This document shows, one piece after another, positions 32,590 through 40,723 of a stretch of 64,000 nucleotides of DNA. The stretch is taken from assembly GCA_029263395.1 (NCBI GenBank), contig JAJCXO010000104.1, positions 28,335 to 92,334 on the forward strand. The letters are read 5' to 3'. The stretch comes from Acidobacteriota bacterium. Its GTDB lineage: Bacteria > Acidobacteriota > Thermoanaerobaculia > Multivoradales > J023. The position numbers and the translations under genes are program-made. Below the pieces are notes generated by a model. That model made no database searches. It saw only the letters and a list, made by a program, of their open reading frames with translations, and was not told where the DNA came from. Position 1 is the first letter of the stretch; every line of letters begins with the position of its first letter.

Positions 32590-34512
32590 ATGCAAGAAGG
32601 CCAAAGCAGAGCCCAGTTCTTTCAGAACAATCCCAAGGCGAGTGCCTGGGCGGCATTAGACGACGCTACCAACCAACAGAAGAAGATCACCCCTGGCCCC
32701 ATCAAGCTCAAGAAGGGCCAATTCGAAGGCAAACGGGCGATCATTCTTGGTGCTGGTGTTGCCGGACTGACCACAGCCTACGAGTTGCTCGCTCAGGACT
32801 GCGGTATGCACGTGACGGTGTTGGAAGCTCAGAATCGCACCGGAGGCCGCTGCCTGAGCCTACGGACCGGGGACACGTTGACCGAAGACGTCAACAGCAA
32901 GCTCTTCGACTCCAAACCTGGCAAAACCCAAGTTGTTCGCTTTAAACACCCGGTCGGTGACAGCGAGCCCTACCTGAACGCAGGTCCTGGACGTATTCCG
33001 TCGAGCCATAAACGACTGTTGGCCTATCTCGAACGGTTCGGGGTGGCGGTCGAAGTTTACGTCATGAATTCCGAGTCCAACCTGGTCCAAATGAAGGGCG
33101 GTCCCCATGGCAAGAAGCCGGTGGTTTACCGTCAGTTGGATCACAACACCCGCGGCTGGCTGGCCCAGATGGTTTACGAGAAGGCCGACGAGTTGCTGCA
33201 ATGCACTGGGATCGATATTCCGGAAGAGGACCTCGACACTCGAGCAGAGCAGTTGCGAGATCTGATGATCTCGTTCGGCGAGTTGATTGCTGACGGCTGT
33301 AACAAGGGAAAGTACGTGCCCACCGCGGGCCAAGACGGTCTCGAGAATGCCCGCTCGCGGGCGGGATTCGAAGTGCTGCCGGGAGTTGATGCCGGCGTCA
33401 TCGCCAAAGCCATCGATCTGGACACCCTTCTGAAATCCAAGTTTTGGAGCAAAACCCGTTTTTTTCAACCCGTCGACTTCTTGTGGCAGCCGACCCTATT
33501 CCAGCCCGTCGGCGGCATGGACCGGGTGCAACACTCGTTTGCCCAGCAGGTGGCGGCACTGGGAGGCGATATCCATTTGAACAGCCCGGTAAAATCGATT
33601 GATTGGGATCACAAACGTAAAGAATTTGTGATCCAAGTCAGTCAGATCGGCACTCAAAAGACCCTCGAATACCGTGCCGACTACTGTTTCAGCAACATCG
33701 CCATGCCGTTTCTGAAACGTCTTCTTTCCAAGAATCTTCAGGACGAATGTTCCACCAAAGGTTTCTCTGCTGACTTCAAGGCCAGCCTCCAGGCAGTTTA
33801 TCAGTCACAATTCGAGCCGACGGAAAAGCCGGACAAACACGGTTACGTGGCTAGATTCCTGGCCAATACGACCAAGGTGGGCTGGCAGGCGAACCGTAAG
33901 CTCTGGCAAGGCAGTCCGATGGTCGCTCGCCACGACGACGGGTGCAACGAGGACATCGTGGGCGTTCGCGACTCGGAGGTTGGCGTAGTGCCAATCTTCG
34001 GCGGTATCTCCTGGACCGACGACGAGATCGCCCAGATCTGGTATCCATCCGACAGTTACCACAACAAAAAAGGCGTCTTGACCGGTGCCTACAACTTCTC
34101 GAAGACCGCCTATAAATGGGGGAAATTGCCCATCAAACACAGGCTAAAGAAAGCCCGGAAGGGCGCTGCGAAGTTCGGTAAACCCTTTGGTGCGGGACTG
34201 CGGGACGGTGTCGCTATCGCCTGGCAGAACATGCCGCACATCAAAGGCGGCTGGGCACAGTGGCACGTTGTGGACCAGGCGGTTACTCACTTCAATGTGC
34301 TAGACCAAGGCACCGGGGTGGCGAGCGCCAAGGGCAAGATATCCCCACCCGTGTTTTTTGTTATTGGCGATCAGATCTCGTCGTTACCCGGTTGGCAGGA
34401 AGGTGCAATCGCCTCGGCACTGAACGCCCTCAGCCGGATGGCTCGGCCAGACCTAGAGATCCCGCATTTGCGGGCTTTGCCGGACACCCGCTTGATGGTT
34501 GAAGGCGTCTGA
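32590..34512 (+). CDS. Flavin-dependent amine oxidase-family protein
   Basis: 640 residues, no signal peptide. After a ~45-residue lead, AIILGAGVAGLTTAYELLA and VLEAQNRTGGRCLS are the FAD-binding strand-helix and the GG-R motif of the flavin amine oxidase group (L-amino acid and monoamine oxidases, some desaturases). FQPVGGMDRVQHSFAQQV and the C-terminal IGDQISSLPGWQEGAIASAL complete the FAD domain. It would oxidise an amine or amino acid to the imine with release of H2O2. The start has GGAGGAG. The substrate cannot be told, and a link to the carotenoid island is not supported. Confidence 0.85.
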   Translation: MQEGQSRAQFFQNNPKASAWAALDDATNQQKKITPGPIKLKKGQFEGKRAIILGAGVAGLTTAYELLAQDCGMHVTVLEAQNRTGGRCLSLRTGDTLTEDVNSKLFDSKPGKTQVVRFKHPVGDSEPYLNAGPGRIPSSHKRLLAYLERFGVAVEVYVMNSESNLVQMKGGPHGKKPVVYRQLDHNTRGWLAQMVYEKADELLQCTGIDIPEEDLDTRAEQLRDLMISFGELIADGCNKGKYVPTAGQDGLENARSRAGFEVLPGVDAGVIAKAIDLDTLLKSKFWSKTRFFQPVDFLWQPTLFQPVGGMDRVQHSFAQQVAALGGDIHLNSPVKSIDWDHKRKEFVIQVSQIGTQKTLEYRADYCFSNIAMPFLKRLLSKNLQDECSTKGFSADFKASLQAVYQSQFEPTEKPDKHGYVARFLANTTKVGWQANRKLWQGSPMVARHDDGCNEDIVGVRDSEVGVVPIFGGISWTDDEIAQIWYPSDSYHNKKGVLTGAYNFSKTAYKWGKLPIKHRLKKARKGAAKFGKPFGAGLRDGVAIAWQNMPHIKGGWAQWHVVDQAVTHFNVLDQGTGVASAKGKISPPVFFVIGDQISSLPGWQEGAIASALNALSRMARPDLEIPHLRALPDTRLMVEGV

Positions 34513-34533
34513 CGGAGGCATCCAACATCGTCC

Positions 34534-34558
34534 GCGGGCTCTGGTGGCCGGAGCCCGC
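34534..34558. terminator. Hairpin between convergent genes
   Basis: GCGGGCTC, loop of nine, GAGCCCGC. It lies 22 bases after the amine oxidase stop and about 65 bases from the end of the convergent gene. No strong T run, so termination may need Rho. Beyond it, 34577-34620 contains short repeats of GGTCGAT(T/C)A. Confidence 0.5.
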
Positions 34559-34621
34559 AAAGACGATGGTTGACTAAGTACGGTGGTCGATTAGATGCGG
34601 CGGTCGATCAAGTACCGTGGC

Positions 34622-36376
34622 CTACTGAATATTGTCCTTGGCCGACGCGGAGACCATCGGGTCCCCTGGATTTCCGTCACTGTCGTACGGAGTGATGACG
34701 TAAAAGATTTCGGTGTCGCCGTTGCCAGCAACACCGTAAAACGGATCACCAGGGTTGTCGTCGTAATCATCCCGGTCGAGACTCCAGCCGGTGGCGCCAT
34801 CGATCGGACGATGATTGTCTAGGATGAAGCTGGGACCAGGCACGGAGCTGTTCTTGTAGTACCACTGAACGGTGTGGGTACCTTCCATGCCGTTGCCTCC
34901 GCTGAACCCAGTCGCAAATTTTGCGGCAGTCCAGACGTTCGCAATCCTGTCGAACGATGTGGACCTGAAGCGGTCCGCATCTTGGATGTAGGGAAACTGA
35001 GGGAACTGATTTCGTGGCCAGAGCTCCTGGGTATGGCTATAAATCGTCGCGATTTCAGCGGCGTTGAATTCGCCTCTGGTGGCCAGAAGCGCCCGAAAAT
35101 GCATCGCTAGAGGGTGGGCGTTGGTCCCGAGCTTGAGCTCTTTGAGCTCAAATGGGTTGATCAGGAACGCGTCGATCGCCAAGACCTCGTCGACAAAAAC
35201 TTTGAGACTGCGGTCGTCGCCGATCTTGACCCTGACAATCGAATCCTGCGCTAGCCGCGGGCGCTCGGTGAAGGGCGAGTAGAACTTCTCGCCACTGGGG
35301 CCAAAAAAGGCAATACCCCGACCGGCGGGGAAATTTGAGCTCGGCGCTTCTTCGAAGACCTTGATCGTGAACGAGCCCGTCACAAAACCTTCACGGACTC
35401 TGCCATTCCAACGCCTGAAGCACAGGACGATATCTACCGCGCCGTCGACATCGGTGATGCGTCCCGGATTCGTCTGGTATTCAGCGGCCGAGCCATTAAA
35501 GATCTGTAGGTAGCGATCCCAATCACCTCGGTCGACATAACGTGGAGCGGGTCCCAGGGAACCGTACCAGAGTCTTGCCGGGTCGAAGTCGCCACTGATG
35601 TGCTCGAGATGTGGGGTATCGGGAAGAGCGCTCCCGAACGCTTCAAAGGACCTGACGCTCGCTCCAGGCGTCACGGGGGCCGTGCGAGCGTGGTCTGAGA
35701 AAGCGTACGGAGCGAAGGGGGCATAGCCCCATTCTGAGAGATCCATCAAGTCCTGCCAAAGCAGGTCTTTGCGCGGTGACCGCTCGAGAACAACAGCACC
35801 CAAATAGAAGAACCCGCGGCTATTGCTGTTTTGAGGACCCTTTTGGACCCTGATCGAAACTTTCCCCGTCGGATCCGCCAGAATACCAGTGGCCCGAACG
35901 AACTGAGATTCGTTATTGTGAACGTTCAGGTAGTAAGTCTGGGTATCGTCCCCCGTGATCTCGTAGGCTGTTTGTCGATTGTCGCCCACCGACATCCTCG
36001 AAGCAAAGATCACGAAGTCGTAAACATGGTCGACGCCGAGTCCGGTTAACTCGACCACGCCCAGGGGTGCGGTGTTGCCCTGGAAGAGAACATCATTGCC
36101 GTAGAAGCTATCCCGCGCCATTCCTGCAGTGACCCCTGAAACCATCGGATTGGAAGTTCCGGAGGTATTAGTGCTATTGAAGCCGGTGGCGGAAACGGAA
36201 ATGCCAGTCGACTCTAGATTTGTAGTCTCCAGGAAATACGTTGTATCGAGGTTCTTGATCACGTTCACCCCGACTTCGTTATTGTCCTTCGCAAAGTCGA
36301 GCAGCATCGTTTCACCCTGAGCCACTGAATGCAGCGAAAATAGAACCAGCCAAACCGCCAAAACTTTAGATTTCAT
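34622..36376 (-). CDS. Large secreted protein of unknown function
   Basis: 584 residues from an ATG with GGAGAA seven bases upstream; an ATG 12 bases earlier is possible. The signal peptide is MKSKVLAVWLVLFSLHSVAQG. The N-terminal ~190 residues form a beta-sandwich-like region (LLDFAKDNNEVGVNVIKNLD, GVDHVYDFVIFASR, VSIRVQKGPQNSNSRGFFYL) of the kind seen in secreted esterase- or lectin-associated modules. No catalytic motif stands out in the rest. The end (NPGDPFYGVAGNGDTEIFYV) resembles a fibronectin-like module. It may be a carbohydrate-binding or surface protein. Confidence 0.75.
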   Translation of the reverse strand: MKSKVLAVWLVLFSLHSVAQGETMLLDFAKDNNEVGVNVIKNLDTTYFLETTNLESTGISVSATGFNSTNTSGTSNPMVSGVTAGMARDSFYGNDVLFQGNTAPLGVVELTGLGVDHVYDFVIFASRMSVGDNRQTAYEITGDDTQTYYLNVHNNESQFVRATGILADPTGKVSIRVQKGPQNSNSRGFFYLGAVVLERSPRKDLLWQDLMDLSEWGYAPFAPYAFSDHARTAPVTPGASVRSFEAFGSALPDTPHLEHISGDFDPARLWYGSLGPAPRYVDRGDWDRYLQIFNGSAAEYQTNPGRITDVDGAVDIVLCFRRWNGRVREGFVTGSFTIKVFEEAPSSNFPAGRGIAFFGPSGEKFYSPFTERPRLAQDSIVRVKIGDDRSLKVFVDEVLAIDAFLINPFELKELKLGTNAHPLAMHFRALLATRGEFNAAEIATIYSHTQELWPRNQFPQFPYIQDADRFRSTSFDRIANVWTAAKFATGFSGGNGMEGTHTVQWYYKNSSVPGPSFILDNHRPIDGATGWSLDRDDYDDNPGDPFYGVAGNGDTEIFYVITPYDSDGNPGDPMVSASAKDNIQ

Positions 36377-36451
36377 CAGGTTCTCCATGGATTGAATGGG
36401 CGCAAAGTATGCCGCGTTATTAGCCGCGGCGGTTGCCGACAGACGGCTACT

Positions 36452-36535
36452 GGGTTCAACGCGGTGGCCTGTGGGTCGAGCGCGGCAGCTCGTGGGACAA
36501 GCGCAACGGCCACCGGGCGCAACGCGGCGGTCGTA
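36452..36535. repeat. Four degenerate 21-bp tandem repeats
   Basis: Units start with GGG at 36452, 36473, 36494 and 36515, and share AGCGC or AACGCGGC in the middle. They lie in the divergent spacer between the 34622 and 36790 genes, 76 bases from the first and 255 from the second. The rest of 36377-36789 holds no supported gene. Confidence 0.75.
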
Positions 36536-36789
36536 CTGCCAACGACAGCGGCTCCAATGCCCAGGGCACAAACCGCACCGTGGCCTCTGATGAATTGCCT
36601 GAGAAGATTCGGAGCCGCTGTCACCGTGAAGGCGGGAAACACCCCGAGAGTCCCTCAATTGGAGCTACAGGGACTTCGCTGCGTTCATTGTCTCGAAACA
36701 ACCTACCGAACATTCCTGCCTTGTTGCCGATGTTCAGCACCAACGAAAGTCACGCGCCGAGCGTAGACTCGAACAAAGGAATAGAACTG

Positions 36790-37869
36790 ATGATGTTGAC
36801 ATTTTCGAGCCAAGCCCCACCTTTCGAACGCCGTTCTTCGTGGGTCACGATGGCCGTTGCTGTCGTCTTCATGTGGATGAGTGCCGCAACCCAGGGCCAA
36901 CCGCTTTCGCCGCAGCACCACGACAAGAAACCTTTCGCAAACTCGCTATATTTTTCGTTTTACAGCGATATCGACGTCAGCTTGCATCACTTCCTCTACC
37001 GTTGGGCCAAGATGGAGGCAATGGCGGCTGGCAGCATTCCTCGACGCTACCCCGAACCGACGATGCGAGAGGTGGATCGCCAGATTCTAACAACCCTCAG
37101 TCCTGAAAAACGAGCGCTCTGGGGCGCGGCAGTCGCTCACTATCGACAACATGTGGTTTCGCGAAGCCTACTGTTCGACCAGGGGTTGATCACCCTTCGA
37201 GACAGCCTGGCAAGTGGCAAATCGAGCTCGCTAGCCGAGATTGATCAACAGACCCGCAGGCAGTTGCAGCAAGTGCTCACTCTCTACGGTCGCCACTGGT
37301 GGCCGCGGCACAACCGTGAGCATCGGGAATGGGTAGCGGCGGTGATCGGCGATGTGATCCGCTTCGAGCGGCAAATTGTGCAGCGCATCACAGCCGCCTA
37401 CGCAGCGGACTGGCCCTCGCCACCCAACCGAGTGGATCTGGTACCCTACGCCAGCTCGACCGTCGCTTACACCACCGGCGAACCTCACACCATGATCGTC
37501 GCTGATGATCCGGAGTCGCGTAGACCTTGGGCTTTGGAGCTGCTCTTCCACGAAGCGTCGCACTCCAACGCCCTCGAAGGCCATCTCCATCACCTGATCG
37601 ACACAGCCTACCAAGACCGCGATCAGGAACCGCCCAGAAACCTTTGGCACATCCTCCTGTTCTCGATCGCAGGCAAAGCAACCCAAGACGTGCTCGGCGA
37701 AGCTGGGCGCAGCGACTACGTCACCATGGCTGAGCAATTCGAGATCTTCCGGCGTCGCGAACTCGACCAAAAGATCTGGCAAGTGGTTGATCAGGTCTGG
37801 TACCCGGCCATGACCAAGGGAAACCCCTTGGAGCAGGTGATGCCAGCCATCGTCGATGCTCTGGACTGA
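36790..37869 (+). CDS. Exported HExxH protein
   Basis: About 359 residues from an ATG with AGGA upstream (36793 is an alternative ATG). A hydrophobic segment (SWVTMAVAVVFMWMSAATQG) suggests export. The mature part is helical with LLFHEASHSNALEGHLHH; HEASH fits HExxH and the nearby Glu and His could complete a zinc site. An Arg/Trp-rich central part (YGRHWWPRHNREHREWVAAV) and a late segment LLFSIAGKATQDVL are also distinctive. It is probably a zinc peptidase or hydrolase of the periplasm. No partner is evident. Confidence 0.72.
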   Translation: MMLTFSSQAPPFERRSSWVTMAVAVVFMWMSAATQGQPLSPQHHDKKPFANSLYFSFYSDIDVSLHHFLYRWAKMEAMAAGSIPRRYPEPTMREVDRQILTTLSPEKRALWGAAVAHYRQHVVSRSLLFDQGLITLRDSLASGKSSSLAEIDQQTRRQLQQVLTLYGRHWWPRHNREHREWVAAVIGDVIRFERQIVQRITAAYAADWPSPPNRVDLVPYASSTVAYTTGEPHTMIVADDPESRRPWALELLFHEASHSNALEGHLHHLIDTAYQDRDQEPPRNLWHILLFSIAGKATQDVLGEAGRSDYVTMAEQFEIFRRRELDQKIWQVVDQVWYPAMTKGNPLEQVMPAIVDALD

Positions 37870-38099
37870 TGTAACGAGCCGTTGCATCATCCTCCTGCTG
37901 TCGGCGAACAAGTTGCCAACAGCGCCCCGGCAAGATCATCGGCCGGTGGAGCCCTGATCGTTGCTCTATATGGACTCGCTTGTCCAAGACAACTGGACGC
38001 TCGAAAACAGAACGAGGCCGGCCCGCGGGTCAGCCTCATCTGGAGAGCCTTTCAATAGTGGGACAACACCAGTTGCCAGTCTCGGGGGTGTCGCTCGTC

Positions 38100-40439
38100 T
38101 CAGTGGAACGGAAAGAATACCGGTACCAGGATCACCAACACGATGAACACCAACACGGTCAAAGGTGTACCAACCTTGAGATAGTCGCTCGACTTGTAAC
38201 CGCCGGCACCCATCACCAACAAGTTGGCTTTGTGGCTGAAGGGGGTCATGAAAGCGGCAGAGGCGGCCAGGCTTACGCCCCTCATGAAGGGATAGGGGCT
38301 ATAGCCAAGGTTTTCGGCGGTTTGGAGGACCACCGGGGCCAGAAGCACAACGGCGGGAGCGCCATCAAGGCCCTGGCTGAGCATGCTGGCGAGGAACACC
38401 AATGCGGCGAGTACAGCGTAGGGACCAAGCGGCCCGGCGACGGAGGCGACGCTTTCCGCGATCAACAAGGCGGCGCCAGTCTGTTCGATAGCGAGCCCCA
38501 CCGGCAGCACCGCAGCCACCAGGAAAATGGCTCGCCACTCGATCACCTGATAAGCCTCGCGCATGGTCAGAGCGCCGGCCAGGATGACCAGGCTGGCAGC
38601 GGTGAAGGCGGCGACGTGGATCGGCTGGTAGCCGCTGGCGACGAGGCCAATCATCAGCGCCAGACAACCGACGGCATAGGGCGCTTTGCGGGTGCGGCGG
38701 GAAGATGGATCGGCTTCGGCCAAAACCACAAAGTCGGCATCGTTGGCCAGCTTCTGAATCTTCTCTCGCGGCCCTTGCAACAACAACGCGTCGCCAAATC
38801 GCAGCTCGAGATGCGCTAGATCGGAATGGACGGTTTTGCCCTCGCGCCACAGAGCGACCGCAAACATCCCGTAACGATCCCGAAAATCGAGCTCAGCCAT
38901 GGTGCGGCCAGCGGCTGAGGAGCGTGGCGACAAGGCAACTTCAACCATACCGACATCGTCGGATTCGAGGGTTGAACTGGCGGTGTCGGCATCGTCGAGG
39001 CGGACGTCGCCGAGCTCCAACAGAGTCTGGAGATCCGCCGAGTTGCCGACGATCAGGAGCCGGTCGCCAGCCAGCAGCGTCTCGTCGGGCTGGATCGCCA
39101 GCCGGGTTTCGGACGCTCGAATCAAGCCGGCGACGGTCAACCCGATCAGCTCTCCGAGGCGACTCTGCCCCATCGACAGCCCCACCAACGGGGAGTCTTC
39201 TGGGATACGGATCCAGAACACCTGATCCCGCAGCTCTTCGAGGGCGGTCAACCCGAAGTCCTCGGCCGCAAAATCTTCGCTTGCAGCCAGCGCCTCGAGC
39301 TGCTGGCGCGTACCGAGCGCCAAGACGGTATCGTCGGGGTGTAACACGTGTTGCGCGAGATGTGACTGCTGGAGAATATCGCCATGACGGATGCCAACCA
39401 CCACCACCCCGAAACGCTCACGGAACCCGATCTCGCGCAGGTTGCGTCCCAACAGAGGTGAACCGGCCGCGATCTTGAACCGTACTCCGCCGACCCCACC
39501 GGACAACGCCGGCAACTCGTCCACTTCGGCGGTCTGCACCTCGACCCCCTGGAGCCGCAGAATCTCTCGGACATCGTTGGCCGAGCCGTCGACCATCAGG
39601 ACACTGCCCTGGCGAATCAACGCTTTGCCATCCGGCGCTAGCTGTTCGCGACCCTCATGGACGATCGATAAAACTTTGACTCCGAGTGCGTTGCCTAACC
39701 TGGTCTCAGCCAGGGTCCGACCATGGAGCGGTGAGTGCCGCGGGATGCGGATCGAGAACAGCCGTTCGCGTAACTGGTAAACCTGACTGAGATCACCCCC
39801 GCCGTCGAGCTTCGGCCCGTGCTGCTCGCGGGCCGGCAACAGGCGTTTGCCGATAGTGATCATGTAGACCGTGCCGAGCAACAGCAGGCAGATCCCGATG
39901 GGGGTGAAATCGAACAAGGTGAACGGCTCGAGTCCGCGGTCGGCGAGCACCTGCGCCGCCAGGATATTCGGCGGCGTGCCAACCAGGGTGGTCGTGCCAC
40001 CGAGGATGGCACCGAAGGCCAACGGCATGAACAAACGGGACGGCGCCAAGCCGGTGCGTGGCCCGAGGGTTGCCACGGCCGGCATCAGCACGGCGGTGGC
40101 GGCGATGTTGTTCATGAATGCCGACATCACCCCGGCGACGAGCATCAACGTCACCATCAGGCGCGTTTCGCTATTGCCGACAATGGCGTGAATTCGGCCA
40201 CCGATGAAATGTGCCACACCAGTTTCGAGCAGAGCAGCACCAACAATGAACACCGACATCATGGTGATCACAGCCGGGGACGAAAAACCGGTGAACGCCT
40301 GGGAAGGGCTGAGATAGCCGCCAAAGATGAGGATCACCAGCCCGAGAAAGGCGGTCAGGTCAACCGGCAACTTCTCGGTCAAGAACAGCACCACCATGCC
40401 GATCAGCAGAGCAAAGAGGAAGGCAATTTCGAGAGTCAT
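38100..40439 (-). CDS. SLC13-family permease with four RCK_C domains
   Basis: 779 residues. N-terminal helices start LEIAFLFALLIGMVVLF; AFMNNIAATAVLMPAVATLG and GGTTTLVGTPPNILAAQVLA are typical SLC13/DASS substrate and sodium loops. The cytosolic insert of about 330 residues holds four TrkA_C (RCK_C) modules (for example HSPLHGRTLAETRLGNALG, GSPLLGRNLREIGFRERFG, DSPLVGLSMGQSRLGEL and SSAAGRTMAELDFRDRYG), where two are usual. Further helices follow, with GAPAVVLLAPVVLQ and FSHKANLLVMGAGGYKSSDY. It probably imports a divalent anion such as sulfate or a dicarboxylate with Na+. Its ATG overlaps the stop of the upstream thioesterase-like reading frame by 4 bases. Confidence 0.9.
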   Translation of the reverse strand: MTLEIAFLFALLIGMVVLFLTEKLPVDLTAFLGLVILIFGGYLSPSQAFTGFSSPAVITMMSVFIVGAALLETGVAHFIGGRIHAIVGNSETRLMVTLMLVAGVMSAFMNNIAATAVLMPAVATLGPRTGLAPSRLFMPLAFGAILGGTTTLVGTPPNILAAQVLADRGLEPFTLFDFTPIGICLLLLGTVYMITIGKRLLPAREQHGPKLDGGGDLSQVYQLRERLFSIRIPRHSPLHGRTLAETRLGNALGVKVLSIVHEGREQLAPDGKALIRQGSVLMVDGSANDVREILRLQGVEVQTAEVDELPALSGGVGGVRFKIAAGSPLLGRNLREIGFRERFGVVVVGIRHGDILQQSHLAQHVLHPDDTVLALGTRQQLEALAASEDFAAEDFGLTALEELRDQVFWIRIPEDSPLVGLSMGQSRLGELIGLTVAGLIRASETRLAIQPDETLLAGDRLLIVGNSADLQTLLELGDVRLDDADTASSTLESDDVGMVEVALSPRSSAAGRTMAELDFRDRYGMFAVALWREGKTVHSDLAHLELRFGDALLLQGPREKIQKLANDADFVVLAEADPSSRRTRKAPYAVGCLALMIGLVASGYQPIHVAAFTAASLVILAGALTMREAYQVIEWRAIFLVAAVLPVGLAIEQTGAALLIAESVASVAGPLGPYAVLAALVFLASMLSQGLDGAPAVVLLAPVVLQTAENLGYSPYPFMRGVSLAASAAFMTPFSHKANLLVMGAGGYKSSDYLKVGTPLTVLVFIVLVILVPVFFPFH

Positions 40440-40714
40440 GGGGTGATCATAGCTTTCCCGGCCTCGCGTGGTGACGTTTCCTTGCAGAGTCGACGCCTCA
40501 GCTCCCGCCCAAGCACCTCGACGTGGGGCTGACGCAGCATCGTAAAGTGATCGCCGGGAGCTTTCAATACCTCGACTCCTCCACTGGCCAGGGTCCCCCA
40601 GCGGTCGACAAGCTGAGCCGCTTCCAGCGCCGGACACGCTTCAGCGCCAAGTCGGGACAGATCATTCTCGAATCGCACGAACTCGACCTCATGACCCAGC
40701 GTCAGGACAATCAA
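40436..40714 (-). CDS. Thioesterase-like C-terminal fragment
   Basis: 92 residues from a TTG. The end, VLKAPGDHFTMLRQPHVEVL, matches the catalytic-His region that closes alpha/beta-hydrolase thioesterases of NRPS/PKS lines; the nucleophile part is missing, so it cannot be an active enzyme alone. It is in the same frame as the nSTAND1 gene upstream, separated only by TGA at 40724-40726, and overlaps the permease start as ATGA. It is either the tail of a once longer protein cut by a nonsense change or a small coupled gene. Confidence 0.5.
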   Translation of the reverse strand: MIVLTLGHEVEFVRFENDLSRLGAEACPALEAAQLVDRWGTLASGGVEVLKAPGDHFTMLRQPHVEVLGRELRRRLCKETSPREAGKAMITP

Positions 40715-40723
40715 ATGACGATC

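Noticed and set aside
37980..38819. Plus-strand open frame of 279 codons, His/Gln-rich
   Set aside because: It is the antisense of the permease gene, whose transport motifs are unmistakable.
39819..40532. Plus-strand open frame of 237 codons
   Set aside because: It is also antisense to the permease and shows the His/Gln-rich composition typical of antisense of membrane protein genes.
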